Shown: piece by piece, positions 34,130-54,164 of the stretch | How positions within the stretch are numbered: the stretch's first letter is position 1 | Layout of the letters: every line of letters begins with the position of its first letter | Source of the DNA: Scatophagus argus | Taxonomy: Eukaryota > Chordata > Actinopteri > Scatophagidae | NCBI RefSeq assembly: GCF_020382885.2 | Contig: NC_058506.1 | Span: 682,001 to 746,000 of the forward strand | Direction: 5' to 3' | DNA: 64,000 bases | The notes under the pieces: model-generated | The model's input: only the letters and a program-made list of their open reading frames with translations | What the model was told of the DNA's origin: nothing | The model's database searches: none | Made by a program: the position numbers and the translations under genes

Positions 34130-34677
34130 ATGCTCTGCACCGAAGACACCACTGAATTTTATTATTTATTTATTTTATCCCCAAATACCCAGACATGTCA
34201 CACATACACACAATATCACATTTATTTAATACTCACCAACTCTGAAACTCTTTATCCTTTCAGCATTAACCCAGTATTTGAAGAGACACCACTCTTCAGG
34301 ACTCTAACTCAGAATTTGGGGGTCCTCACCTCCCCGGGACTCTAACCCAGCTGCCTCCTTGGCTCCCTCGTCAGAGGACGGTGGGGTCCGCCACGACCAA
34401 GGACAAGATCTACAATTGATCTTTTTACTTCTTTTTTCCTTTTTCTGTTCCAGTTCCTTACTTTGTTTTTCAGTTATTCACACTTTATTCTTTTTAGCCT
34501 CTGAATATTCAACAGACGCTTAATTTGGAAACTTCACACTTGCAGACACAGATTGCCTTCTTATTTAAGAGTACCCAATATGCAGAATTCGTTACAACAG
34601 GTTTCTGCTTTACCTTTGTTTTAGGTCGACCGTAGCGTGTGTGTGTTGGTTTTAGGTCAGATGAAAGAACTCCTTAC
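34130..34677. other. ERV leader, non-coding
   Basis: The stretch between the primer site and the gag start carries no supported reading frame. In retroviruses this part holds packaging and splice-donor signals; none can be pinpointed here. Confidence 0.45.
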
Positions 34678-34695
34678 ATTCCGGATGAGACCCCA
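34678..34695 (-). promoter_or_regulatory. ERV primer-binding site, proline-tRNA-like
   Basis: On the minus strand, TGGGGTCTCATCCGGAAT lies four bases after the end of the 5' LTR. It differs at three or four positions from the classical proline-tRNA site. Confidence 0.7.
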
Positions 34696-34699
34696 AAAT

Positions 34700-35134
34700 T
34701 GTTGAAGCACACTTGCTTCCCCGAGTAGGTTGATGTGAAACAGAGTCGTTGAATAGCCTTAAAACAGAGTTATTTATTTAGAAATAAAGATCTTTGGAGA
34801 TCCCACCACAGAGTTCAAGTCTGTTTCAGCCAAACACCAAGTGGAATCTAAAGCACTCAAGGAAGTACATCATTAGATACTTTAACATAACACTGGTTGC
34901 TAGTCTCAGCACCTTTCCACTCAAGCCAGAGGGGAGGGGTGGTGTATCAGTGTCTTTGCCCGTCGGTCAGAGTGACTTGAGATATGGTGTCCTTCTCCTA
35001 CTATGCATGATATCTCTGTCTCCCTCAGAGTGTGCAGTACTGAGACAAACAACCAGTTCTACATGATTATAACATTATGAATTATACCAAAGCATATAAC
35101 AGAATAAGGCACAGTAAATATTTATTAATCCACA
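34700..35134 (-). repeat. ERV 5' LTR
   Basis: Same ends as the LTR at 27635; followed on the plus strand by the duplication CTTT at 35135-35138. Confidence 0.88.
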
Positions 35135-35299
35135 CTTTTCTGGACACTTTTAACATAAAGAACTACATGTAGCATGTACTTTACTGGGTGTGATAACATG
35201 TAGGTAGTCTTCACGCACATACACAAGGAAGATTTACTTCTCACAACATCCACTTAACTACGTCAAAACACACAGATTATCCACAAGGTCACCATTATT

Positions 35300-36500
35300 T
35301 TTGTCTGGCAAGCTCTGCTCCAGTTCTGCTCCTTCACTGGTTCCCCAAAGGGATGTGTGCTCTCACTTTTACTTTTCATCCTGTTCACCATCATGTGTTG
35401 GAGTAAATATGAAATCGGACCCATTTAAAGTATGCAGATGACACTGTTATTGTAAATCTAACCCAGAAGAATGGATAGTGTGAAGTGGTGTGAGGAGTCA
35501 CAGCTTCATTTAAACATATCCAAAATATAAAATATGATATTTGAGTTACCAGTCCAGGGTGTACCCCGCCTCTTGCCCGTAGTCAGCTGGGATAGGCTCC
35601 AGCTCCCCCGCGACCCTGACGGATAAGCGGTATAGAAAAGGGCGGCACGGTGGTGCAGTGGTTAGCACTGTCGCCTCATAGCAAGAGGGTCCCAGGTTCG
35701 AATCCCGGTCTGGGCCCTTCTATGTGGAGTTTGCATGTTCTCCCTGTGCCTGCGTGGGTTTTCTCCGGGTTCTCCGGCTTCCTCCCACAATACCAAAAAC
35801 ATGCACATTAGGTTAATTGGCTACTCTAATTTGCCCCTAGGTGTGAGTGTGAGAGTGTGTGGTTGTTTGTCTTTGTGTGTTGGCCCTGCGATTGACTGGC
35901 GACCAGTCCAGGGTGTACCCCGCCTTTCGCCCGTAGTCAGCTGGGATAGGCTCCAGCCCCCCCGCGACCCTGACGGATAAGCGGTATAGAAAATGGATGG
36001 ATGGATATTTGAGTTTAGGAAACATGCTTACACTCATGATGTTACAAATATGAAAGGCCAGTCTGTGCAATGTGTGCCATCTTATAAATACTTTGGGACA
36101 ATTATCGACTCAAAATTTAATTTGAAGAGAATTGTGCAGGTGTGTGTAAAAAGAGGCACCAGCAATTACATTGTCTGAGGAAACTGTTCTACCTCCATGT
36201 AGATAAAACCATGATGATCTTATTTTATCATGCTTTTATTGAATCAATCTTACCAAGAACTCCCTTAATCAAGTTGTACAATGGGCAAGTAAGCTGATTG
36301 GTGCGTCACAACTGAATCTGGCATCCCTGTATGCCAGAATGTCACAGTGGATAACCAGTGCCATTTTAAATGACAAATTGCACCTTTTTGTACAGTGAGT
36401 TTCAGCTTCTCCCCTCTGGACAGAGGTTTTAATTCCCAAGGTGTAAAACTAGGTGCTATTAAAACACCTTTGTCCCTGATGCCATCTCACAAGCTGTGAT
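35300..36500 (+). pseudogene. LINE reverse transcriptase remnant, interrupted by a SINE
   Basis: Before the SINE, STGSPKGCVLS...LLF and a degenerate YADDT-like segment (about 35330-35450) mark the RT palm. After it, SYKYFGTIIDSKFN (about 36089) and later C-terminal motifs follow to about 36450. Frameshifts and stops are frequent. The fold order matches jockey-like LINEs of fish. Confidence 0.6.
35548..36003 (+). mobile_element. tRNA-derived SINE with an extra 3' tail copy in front
   Basis: A full SINE (about 35640-36003) starts with a tRNA-like head containing GTGGTTAGC (A-box region) and GGTTCGAATCCC (B box, 35696-35707) and ends in (ATGG)n. In front of it is a copy of the SINE's own 3' part (CCAGTCCAGGGTGTACCCCG, 35549). 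The whole is flanked by a 12-bp duplication GATATTTGAGTT (35536-35547 and 36004-36015), so both parts inserted together. Confidence 0.82.
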
Positions 36501-36901
36501 ACACACACATATGCGAGTGTTATATGAATATAACAAAGGAAGCACTTTCGCCATTTAATATCTATCATTGGGTTTCTTGTCCTGTGTTGTGGTTTGTGTA
36601 GATTGTGGTGTCAGAAATTGTGTTGATGACTTTCAAAACTGCAAACCACACCTGAACTATCCAGGGGAATTAAACAGACTATATATGTACAGAGTAAAGG
36701 TGTATTTTAGTATAGTTTTATGATATTGTATAGATTCAGAGTCAAAGGAGAAGTTTGTTCTATCTGTGGCAAAGGACCAAAAGATTGACAGAATGACACT
36801 GAAGAAATACATGAACAAAACAAGTTACCAACTTTTGATAACAAAGTGGAGTTAACATTTGCCAGCCATACCAGGAAACTTGCAAACCAGCTTCATGGGC
36901 C

Positions 36902-36907
36902 TTTATT
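36902..36907 (-). promoter_or_regulatory. possible polyadenylation signal of the OVO-like gene
   Basis: AATAAA on the minus strand, 345 bases past the stop codon at 37252. No transcript data support its use. Confidence 0.3.
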
Positions 36908-37251
36908 CCACAGCAGACAGCTGTGTCAAACTCTATCTGCAAAATGATTTTCTTCTGTCCTCCATGTGGCTTCATTCCCAGCTGGAGGTTTTCAGAATAG
37001 AAGCATTGCCTGCCCAGTTCTTTTTTGACTTGCTCAGATTTTGTTCTATTGGTAATTTTTGATTCTTGGGTTTCTATCATAGGTAAATAGGCTACATACA
37101 GCACTTCAGGTAAAACAATTGCTGAAACTGATGAACACAAAAAGGCTATGTTCTGTACATGGTCTAAGCGTACTCCACTAAAACTAACATTATTTTCATC
37201 TATGAATATCTTTTGGAGTAACAATAACATAAGACAGAAACAGAATGAACT

Positions 37252-46224
<8,973 letters not shown>

Positions 46225-47395
46225 CCTTTTAATTCTCTGTTGTGTTCCTTTATTTCTTCTACTTCTGAAATTAACCTTAACCTCAACCTCCGATCCTTGT
46301 ACTCAAATGCTTCAAACCAGATATTACCTTACCTTTTTATCTCTTCACAACCTGCAGGTACAGTGGCCCAGCATAATCACAGCACTTATTTCCATGAGAC
46401 TCTCTGGGAAGACAGGTGAAGATTTAGAGCTATATAGAAAGAGATGTTGGGGGTGGAGGCTAAGTGTTTTGACTGGAGTACACCTGTGCGTGTGCATCAT
46501 TTTAACTGGTCTTCCACTGGTTTTGCATGTCAGGTAGTGAGAATCCGGGGAGCTTCACATTCAAGTGGCCCTTGGCATGCAAATTTTACCCCTACCAAGC
46601 CCTGTCCCCAGACAAAGGGCACGGTCTGAGTAACAGGAGAAGGCACAGAGGAGCCACAGCCTTAACTGCTAGGTAAATCAGGCCTCTCTGTTTTGGCCTC
46701 TTTCTGTTGCAATTGAAAGGAGGGATTACATAGCTTCTAAAATGCTTAGAAAGGCTATTCACACACTCAGAAAAGATTGTCCGTTGACTGTGTTGTATGT
46801 TCAAGAAGGCACTTTCCATCTTCACTGCTCACTCAGTGCATGCTCCAACACGCAGCCCCTGCAACCCTGGATGGATAGATGAACATCGGCAATCTATCTT
46901 GTGTTTCTTTTATTTCCACTGAGAAATTCTGATAACAAAGAACATATTTTGAAAGTAAACCTTGTGTATGCTTAAGAGGAAAATACGGCATGTGTACATT
47001 ATTTCACTGGATAAATGCACGGGACTAAACCTTATCATGAAAACTAGAGGTCACTTCAAGAACATCATGATCATGTAGTACAAACTGTACAGTAAAATAA
47101 ATACACTTTAGCTTTATTGCTACATTTGGCCCACTGCAGAAGAAAGTACAGGGAAGTTAGCAATCTTCATACATGTTAAACTGAACAACTGCATGCTTAA
47201 CTTCCAATTTTTCTGTGGGTGATTGTAAATGGGATGATAACAGTGATAACAATGTGTTGCTCTCGTTCGTAAATTGGTAAATGTTGGAGAAACGCAACAC
47301 TGTTGCTCCTTTAAACTGTTGCTTAAGATTGCAGCAGTTCTCCTGGCTTTTGATAGCATTTCACAGGTAGAAAGTGAGGACAAAAAGATACTGTA
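46225..47395. other. 5' flank of the OVO-like gene
   Basis: This is expected to hold its promoter and 5' UTR. No TATA box, CpG island or known site can be assigned with confidence. Confidence 0.35.
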
Positions 47396-47429
47396 TATCT
47401 ATTATGGGCTGGATACATTGAAATTGACT

Positions 47430-47770
47430 TTTGATGAGTATTTACAAAGAAAAGGCAGTGGAAAATCAATCTTTGTCTCTGGCCCTATTCCCTCTTTTAG
47501 TCATGGTACTGAACATTTTAGCAGGATCCTCAGTCTGCACACCTGGCTGCAGTCCACCTGTAGGTCAATAATATGGCTTTTATTGACAATTTTAACTTGT
47601 TTTCGGACCGCGCTTCCATTTTCAGCAGCAATGGCATCCATCCTAATAAGCAGGGCAGTTGGATGCTGTCTGCAAACATTCAGCGTGCAGTCCAGTCCTC
47701 CCCTCATGCATGACTATCCACTGTCACCCATCACTCACCCACTTCAAGACCCCTCCCTCTGCCTTCTCAT
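47430..47770 (+). pseudogene. LINE ORF1 fragment with SGNH/esterase-like sequence
   Basis: Across a frameshift near 47575 the pieces SIFVSGPIPSFSHGTEHFSRI and AFIDNFNLFSDR...SNGIHPNKQGSWML resemble the esterase-like domain in ORF1 of CR1/L2-type LINEs (G-P-I-P and the late H-P-N-x-x-G block). It is followed by a Pro/Leu-rich tail. The fragment is broken and isolated. Confidence 0.55.
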
Positions 47771-48019
47771 CAGAAGCACTGAATCGCACACCTCAAAGCA
47801 AGCAAAGCAAAGCCAGCAAATCCCAGGAACTGAAAAAGCCGTTATACTGACTGTCTTCACTACCCATAGATCTCTTCCAGCTTGCATGAGCTCATGCCCT
47901 TCTGTTGTTAATCCTAACAACTTAATTATGGTACCTCAGTCTACTCTTTTGCTGTCAGAGCCCCTTGGATTTATATTTTGTTTATTGCATTCTATTCATT
48001 GTACAATTTGTCAGTTTTG

Positions 48020-48377
48020 TTTTTATTGATCTTTTGGGATTACCTGTCTCTGCCCTGATTGTTTCCACCTCTGCCCTTACCTTGTGTGTATATATAGTCC
48101 TTGTCTCCCTTTGTCCTGTGCCAATTCATCTTATCCCTTGTGTCAGGCAACCAGTGTCACCTCCATGCTATTGCCAGGTCTTGTTATTTTGTTACTTTGC
48201 TCTAGTGATTTTCTGTTTTCTTAGCCTAGCTTCAGTCTAGTGAGTTTTTGTTTCTTAGTTTAGTGTAGGTTTTTTCCTCTTTGAAGAGTGATTTTCTGTT
48301 AGTACTTCTTTGAATAAAAACTTTATTTTGAAAAGTCGTGCATTTAGGTTCTGGTCCATAGTTCAGTTGTGACAGAA
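48020..48377 (+). repeat. partial LTR, Gypsy-like
   Basis: It contains a TATA-like TGTATATATAGTCC, a polyadenylation-type AATAAAAAC and an ending ...GTTGTGACAG, the style of fish Gypsy LTRs. No second copy or interior is present. Confidence 0.45.
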
Positions 48378-48693
48378 GATGCCATTCATAATATTCATAA
48401 TTTTCATTTGGGTACATGTCGTCAGAGTAATTACACATGTTTTTGCATATGTTTTGATAATAAATCTCATAGCATTTATATTGTGTGATGACATGCATTG
48501 ATATGTATGTTAGTGTTTCCTAAAATGCTTGCAATAAGAATCAGAATCATAATCAGAATTCCTTTATTTATCCCTGCAGGGAAATTCTTATTCTTACAGA
48601 CATTGCACATGCAGTATTCTCGACCAAGAAAGGTGAAAAGTGAAGAGTATAAAAATAGGATAAACATAAAAATAAAAATAGGATAAACAAAAA

Positions 48694-49488
48694 CTAAAAT
48701 CTCAAAGTACAAGTATTTACAAATGTGTTCAAATTTTTTAAGAAAATTTGAAAATACAGGTATGTACATGTGTAAAAAAAAAACAATATATACATTGTAT
48801 ATATAACGTGAGTGAGTGTGTCCGTCACAGTGCTGAGTTTAACAGTTTGATGGCGACAGGCAGGAATGATTTCCTGTGTCGCTCTGTGGTGCATCATGGC
48901 AGTAAGAGTCTTGCTGAACGAGCTCCTGTAGCTGATCAGCACATTGTGGAGAGGGTGAAAGGGAAAGTCCAGTATAGTTCTTATTTTGGACAACATCCTC
49001 CTCTCAGACACCACTGTCAGAGAGTCCAGTTCCTCTCCCACAACATGGCTGGCCTTCTTGATGATTCTATTGAGTCTGTTAGTGTCCCTCACCCTCAGGC
49101 AGCTGCCCCAGCAGGCAACAGCATATGTGATGGCACTGGACACCACCGACTCACAGAACATCCTCAGCATCGTCCTGCAGATGTTGAAGGACCTCAGCCG
49201 CCTCAGAAAGTAGAGGCGGCTCTGGCCCTTTCTGTAGACCATGTCCACGTTCTTGCACCAGTCTAGTTTGTGGTCTAAGTACACCCTCAGGTATTTGTAC
49301 TCCTCCACCACCTCCACAGTGGCCCCTTTGATGTTGATAGGGGTCACTGGAGCCTTAGTCCTCCTCAGGTCCACCACCAGTTCCTTGGTCTTTGTCACAT
49401 TGAGCTGTAGGTGGTTTTTCCCGCTCCATGTGACAAAATTGTCCACTACAGTCCTGTACTCTCTCTCATCCCCCCCCCAGTAATACAT
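48694..49488 (-). pseudogene. jockey-like LINE, RT C-terminal part
   Basis: The frame starts past the catalytic box and shows the RT thumb (NVTKTKELVVDLRR, YKYLRVYLDHKLDW), a Cys-containing CRTMLRMFCESVV block and the final domain. It completes the LINE at 48533-51010. Confidence 0.78.
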
Positions 49489-49778
49489 CCAACCACTGCA
49501 GAGTCATCAGAAAATTTCTGAAGATGGCAGGACTCTGTGCAGTGCGTAAAGTCTGTGGTGTAGATCGTGAAGAGGAAGGGACAGACGACAGTCCCCTGTG
49601 GAGCCCCGGTGTTGCTGATCACTTCATCTGACAGGTAGCATTTCAGGCATACATACTGCGGGTCTGCCCGTCAGATAGTCTGCAATCCAGGACACCAGTG
49701 GGGCATCCACCTGCATCGCTGTCAGCTTCTCCGCCAACAGAGCCTGCCGGCCTGATGGTGTCAAACACACTTGAGAAA

Positions 49779-50789
49779 TCAAAGAACGTGATTCTCACAG
49801 TGTCTGTCGGCTTGTCCAGGTGTATGTAGACTGTTCAGCAGGTAGATGATGGCATCGTCCACTCCAAGGCGGGGCTGGTAGGCGAACTGAAGGGGATCCT
49901 GAAGTGGTTGGACCATGGGCCGGAGCTGTTCCAGGGTCTTCATGATCTGTGACGTCAGGGCCATAAGCCTGTAGTCCCTGGGGTCGCTGGGATGTGGCGT
50001 CTTCGGGACAGGAAGGAGGCATGACGTCTTCCACACCACGGGGACCCTCTGAAGACTCAGACTCAGGTTGAAGACATGATGAAGTACTCCGCTTAGCTGG
50101 GGGGCACAGGCTTTCAGGACCCTGGGGCTCACACCATCTGGGCCTGCAGCTTTGTCTGCACGGAGTCTCTGCAGCTGTCTTCTCACCTGATCAGCTGTGA
50201 AGGTCATCGTTGAGGTGATGGGTGGGGGCGGAGTGCATGTGGTACCCAGGTGAGAGTGGTCCACCCAGGCTTCTGGGGACGAGGTGTGAGCGAGGCCATC
50301 CAGTTGGAATGTGGGGGGAGGGAGAGAGGCTGGAGTGGCCGGTTGCTGCAACCGTACTGCTGAGGAGTCGTTTGAAGTGTGAATTGGGGTCCCAGTGTCG
50401 AATCTGTTAAAAAACTGATTCAGCTCATTCGCCCGTTCCACACCGCCATCAACTCCTCTGCTGTTTGGCCCGTAACCTGTGATGGTCCTCATGCCACTCC
50501 ACACCTCTCTCATGTTGTTCTGCTGGAGTTTCCACTCCAGCTTCCTCCGGTACCTCTCCTTTGCCTCCCTGATCTTTAATCTCAGGGTACGCTGAATAGC
50601 TCTCACCTCCTCCCTATTGCCTGCTCTGAAAGCCCTCTTCTTGTCATTGAGGATGGCTTTGATGTCCTTGGTTACCCACGGCTTGTTGTTGGGGTAACAC
50701 TTTACAGTTGTGGTTAGGTAGAGGGGATATAGCTTTTTATTTTTTCCAGGATCTGGTTTTTGGAGTGGTTGGGACAATAGTGTCCACAC
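49779..50789 (-). pseudogene. jockey-like LINE, RT N-terminal part
   Basis: A 336-codon frame. Residues 1-110 are a basic helical linker; residues about 200-330 are RT fingers with AGPDGVSPRVLKAC and WKTSCLLPVPKTPHP. A frameshift ends it before the catalytic palm. Confidence 0.78.
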
Positions 50790-51010
50790 AGAAGTTTATG
50801 TAGGCAGTGATGCACTCAGTGAGCCCATTAATGTCCTGGCCGTGGGGCTCACAGAGTGCCTGCCAGTCTGTCACCTCAAAACAGCCCTGGAGTGTCTCAT
50901 TGGTCTCGTCTGTCCATCTCCTCACAGTCCTTGAAGTTGCAGGCAGAGCTTCCCTCTTCCTCCGTAACTTTTTATTTCCCCTGCATCCCCTGTGAGTTTT
51001 GATCCAGTCC

Positions 51011-51690
51011 AATTCCAAGAGAATGTTGATTGTGCTATGCGTCATTAGTGTTGCTTCCAGAAGTCTAATTGTATGCAAAGCCTCAGCCTGTGTGCTGCAG
51101 CATGTTTCTTTCCTGTGGCATCTACAATGACGTGACGATGAAGGTAAATGACCAATCTGAACATGAATCACAAGGCCATGTTGTGTTCATGGTCGGTCAC
51201 ACCGTTGTTGTCTCTTTCTGTGTGTGTGTTTGCTTGTGAGTGCTGATTAATTGCTGCTCCTGTTTAGCTACTAACTGCAGAGTGAAAGAGTACAACTAAA
51301 ACATACTTTAAACACTTCACATACTAGGATCTTTGTAAGAACTACAGCTCTCATAGTGATGCACTCCTTACAATGTATTTCTCACCCATTCATACAAATA
51401 TTCGTACACTTGTAGCAGAGGATGGCATGCAAGGCGCCACCTGCTCATCAGGAGTAATAACCACAAATACTCACACACACTGATGGAATAACCATCAAGA
51501 ATAAAACTTTATTCTGAAATTTACAGACAGCCAGTGCAGCCAAGCCAATTTTTGTCGGTGCACATGCAGCGGCATTCTGGATTAATTAGAAAGTCTTTAG
51601 GAACTTATCAGGTCACCTGATAACATACAGCATGTGTGATGGGGAAACCAGTGCTACATTCATTAAGTGGTTGGTTCTTGAACACATCCA
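51011..51690. other. spacer with a small L2 scrap
   Basis: At about 51500-51625 a minus-strand L2 3'-coding scrap can be seen (same wording as 21700-21800: ATTTACAG..AGCCAGTGCAG..GCATTCTGGATTA). Nothing else is recognised. Confidence 0.45.
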
Positions 51691-51692
51691 GT

Positions 51693-51748
51693 TTTTGTCA
51701 TGTCCTGTTTTATTTTGAAAAGTGTCACTTCCCCTGTATATCCTGTTT
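51693..51748 (+). repeat. LTR scrap related to the LTR at 8577
   Basis: GTCATGTCCTGTTTTATTTTGAAAAGTGTCACTTCCCC matches 8682-8717 with few changes. The LINE at 51749 begins directly after it. Confidence 0.7.
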
Positions 51749-51949
51749 TAGTAGATGATATAAACACCAGTGTAAACAGTATAAACAGTAGTGCAAATGG
51801 CTGACAGGGTAGTGCAAAATGACCGTAGTGTAATGAACATGAGTAGTTTGAGTTCTGTGCAAATGCTGCATTGTGCAAAATGTTCCATGGGTGGTTGTTT
51901 GTGTGTTTGTTGGTGTGTGAGGTGTGAGTTTGGCAGCAGGGGCTACAGA

Positions 51950-53134
51950 GGACCTCCAGAGTTCAACAGTCTCACAGTTTCTGGGAAGAAGCTGTTCCTC
52001 AGTCTGGTGGTCCTGCTCTTGATGCTCCGCAGCCTCCTGCCTGAGGGGAGAGGGGCAAACAGTTTGTGTGAGGGGTGGGTGGGGTCCTTCATGATGCAGG
52101 AGGCCCTTTTCCTGCACCTGGAGGTGTAAATGTCTGTGGTGGTGGATAGGCTGTGTCCCACAGTCTTTTGTGCAGCTTTCACCACCCTCTGCAGAGCTTT
52201 TTTCTCTGCTGCAGAGCAGCTGCCGTGCCACACAGTGATGCAGGAGCACAGGACGCTCTCCACCACACATCTGTAGAAGGATGTCAGGACCGAACTCCCC
52301 AGTCCGGCACGCCTCAGCCTCCTGAGGAAGCTGGTGTGCCTTCCTGATGAGGCAGGAAGTGTTGTTGCTCCAGGTGAGGTCGTCCGTTATGTGGACGCCC
52401 AGGTACCTGAAACTGGAGACCACTTCCACCGCTGTCCCTCTGATGTACAGGGGAGGAAGGAGGAGATGTCTGCCCCTTCTGAAGTCCACGATCATCTCCT
52501 TGGTCTTTTTCACGTTGATGCAGAGGTTGTTCTCTCTGCACCAACCCTCCAGGCATTTCACCTCCTGCCTGTAGTCGGCCTCGTCGCTGTTGGCGAACCA
52601 CAGCTGTATCATCCGCAAACTTCACGATGAGGCAGCTCGGATGTTGCGCTGAGCAGTCGTGTGTTAGCAGGGTGAACAGGAGGGGGCTCAGCACACAATG
52701 TCCCTGGGGCATTGTGCATCTTTGGTGTTATAGTCTGTGATGCATTTAATGCCCCTCCACATGCTCTGTGGATCGTTGGACGCAAAGTGTCCCTGGATCC
52801 TCTGGGCGTATGCGGTCTTGGCCCTCTTCACTCCTGCCGTCAGCTCTCTCCTTGCCGCCCTGAGTGCCATTCTATCACCTGACCTAAACGCAGCATCCCT
52901 GGCTTTCAGCAGAGAACGGACCTCCGTGTTCAGCCAGGGTTTCTGGTTTGCATAGGTGGTTACTGTCCTGGTACTGGTAACATCCTCTGCACACTTGTAG
53001 ATGTAGCTGAGGACCGCAGATGTGTAGTCCTCCAGGTCTACCTCTCCCTCACGGACAGCTGCTTCCTTGAAGACCTGCCAGTCCGTGCGCTGGAAGCAGT
53101 CCTGTAGTGCAGGGACTGCATCGCTGGGCCACAC
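51950..53134 (-). pseudogene. LINE linker and RT palm/thumb remnants
   Basis: The linker (FKEAAVREGEVDLEDYTSAV; NQKPWLNTEVRSLLKARDAAF) ends at a deletion joint at about 52705; then GHCVLSPLLFTLLTHDC, IVKFADDTAVV (the FADD catalytic box), CINVKKTKEMIVDFRR and FRYLGVHITDDLTW. A frameshift separates the box from the thumb. Confidence 0.78.
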
Positions 53135-53324
53135 GGTGATGGTCCTCTGCGTTGGTGTGTGGCGTCTGAGCAGCGGACGGTAGGCAGGAAGCAGTATGAT
53201 GGAGATGTGGTCGGAGCAGCCGAGGTGGGGGTGGGGGACAGCTCTGTATGCGTCTCGTTTGTTCGTGTAAACACGGTCCAGCGTGTTATTTCCCCGTGTT
53301 GGTATGGTGGCATGCTGGTAGAAC

Positions 53325-54137
53325 TTAGGCAGAGTGTCTGTCAGGTTTACGAGGCTCCCTTAGCGCCTCGTTAGCATTAGCACCCGGCGCGATGTAAACA
53401 GCCATAACAAACACCGCCGTAAACTCCCGAGGCAGATAGTGTGGCCGACATTTCACAGTCATATACTCTATCGCCTCAGAGCAGTGGCTGTTAACTTTTA
53501 TACAGTTTGTACACCAACCTTTGTTAACGTAGACGCATAGTCCGCCCCCCCGAACTTTCCCCGATAGCTGGTTATGGTCCGCTCGGAAGAGAAGCCGGCC
53601 GTCGATCTGGAAGGCTGGATCCGGCATGTTCTCGTTTAGCCATGTTTCCGTGAGACAAAGCTCTGCACAGTTCCTCATTTCACGTGAAACCCCTAGCCTC
53701 AGTCGAAGTAGGTCCATTTTGTTGTCCAGAGAACGGACATTGGACAGGAACAGGGACGGGATCGGTGATCTCCCGGCATTAGCCTTTAGCCTAGCTAACA
53801 GGCCGCCCCTTTTGCCCCTCTTCTGCTTCCGCGCACACCACTTCCTCTTGCCCTCCGTCCGGTGTAGCCTGCTACGCCAGTCCGGTGTTCTTAGCAGCTG
53901 CAGTCTACCCAGCGAAGCTCTGAGTTGGTGTGAGGCCGTTGTTGTTGTTGTTGTTGTTGTAGTGGTCATAGTGTTCGAGCCGTCCCTTATTTTAAAGAGT
54001 TCGGCTCGGCTGTACCTTATTCGTTGGTTTAGACAACCGAAACAAGTAGAGTTGGCCTTCAGACCAGCACAAAAACTACAAAAAAAGGGCTTAAACCTGG
54101 GAGCGTGAGAAGCCGCTGCACTACCGCGCGCCGCCAT
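53325..54137 (-). pseudogene. LINE endonuclease, N-terminal half
   Basis: From ATG 54137: a basic Cys-containing N-terminus, a poly-Thr run, then LSNVRSLDNKMDLLRLR, ELCLTETWLNENMPD and VRGGGLCVYVNKGWC of the APE endonuclease. A frameshift near 53340 breaks it before the GDFN motif. Confidence 0.8.
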
Positions 54138-54164
54138 CTTGGTTCCGAGATCTCATTCTTTCGG

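Larger units (their letters stand above)
27635..35134 (-). mobile_element. endogenous retrovirus, gamma-type layout, decayed
   Basis: Two LTRs (27635-28078 and 34700-35134) begin TG and end CA on the minus strand and are flanked by a 4-bp duplication CTTT. A primer-binding site resembling that for proline tRNA follows the 5' LTR (right side), and a polypurine tract precedes the 3' LTR (left side). Gag, pol and env remnants lie in order on the minus strand. LTRs differ by roughly a dozen substitutions and one 9-bp gap, so the insertion is much older than the LTR element at 8577. All genes are broken. Confidence 0.88.
48533..51010 (-). mobile_element. jockey-like LINE (minus), broken
   Basis: On the minus strand: a pre-RT region (TDWQALCEPHGQDINGL, about 50870; NKPWVTKDIKAILNDKKRAF), RT motifs (ADKAAGPDGVSPRVLKACAP; SDPRDYRLMALTSQIMKTLE; 'FAYQPRLGVDDAI'), then a frameshift near 49790, loss of the FADD region near 49500, and the C-terminal part (LQLNVTKTKELVVDLRR; VEEYKYLRVYLDHKLDW). 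The 3' end is near 48533 with a GATTCTGATTAT-type tail. The endonuclease is missing, so it is 5'-truncated. Confidence 0.8.
51749..54140 (-). mobile_element. second jockey-like LINE (minus), with internal deletion
   Basis: Minus-strand order: ORF2 start and endonuclease (54137-53325), linker (53134-52720), then directly the palm and thumb (52712-51950), so the RT fingers are deleted at about 52705. Terminal motif LPSGRRLRSIKSRTTRLRNSFF lies near 52000. A run of ACAACA repeats (poly-Thr) is at 53936-53960. Confidence 0.82.

Noticed and set aside
35640..35712. tRNA-like sequence with B box
   Set aside because: It is the head of a SINE: the body, tail and target duplication are present.
36760..37230. 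156-codon minus-strand frame just downstream of the OVO-like stop
   Set aside because: No domain; its position fits the 3' UTR of that gene.
46540..46580. Second minus-strand ATG encoding MPRA, as alternative SNAG start
   Set aside because: The frame stops after five codons; the start at 46224 gives a full motif and a good donor.
47274..48029. 251-codon plus-strand open frame
   Set aside because: It runs through a frameshifted LINE ORF1 fragment and into an LTR-like region; no single protein family covers it.
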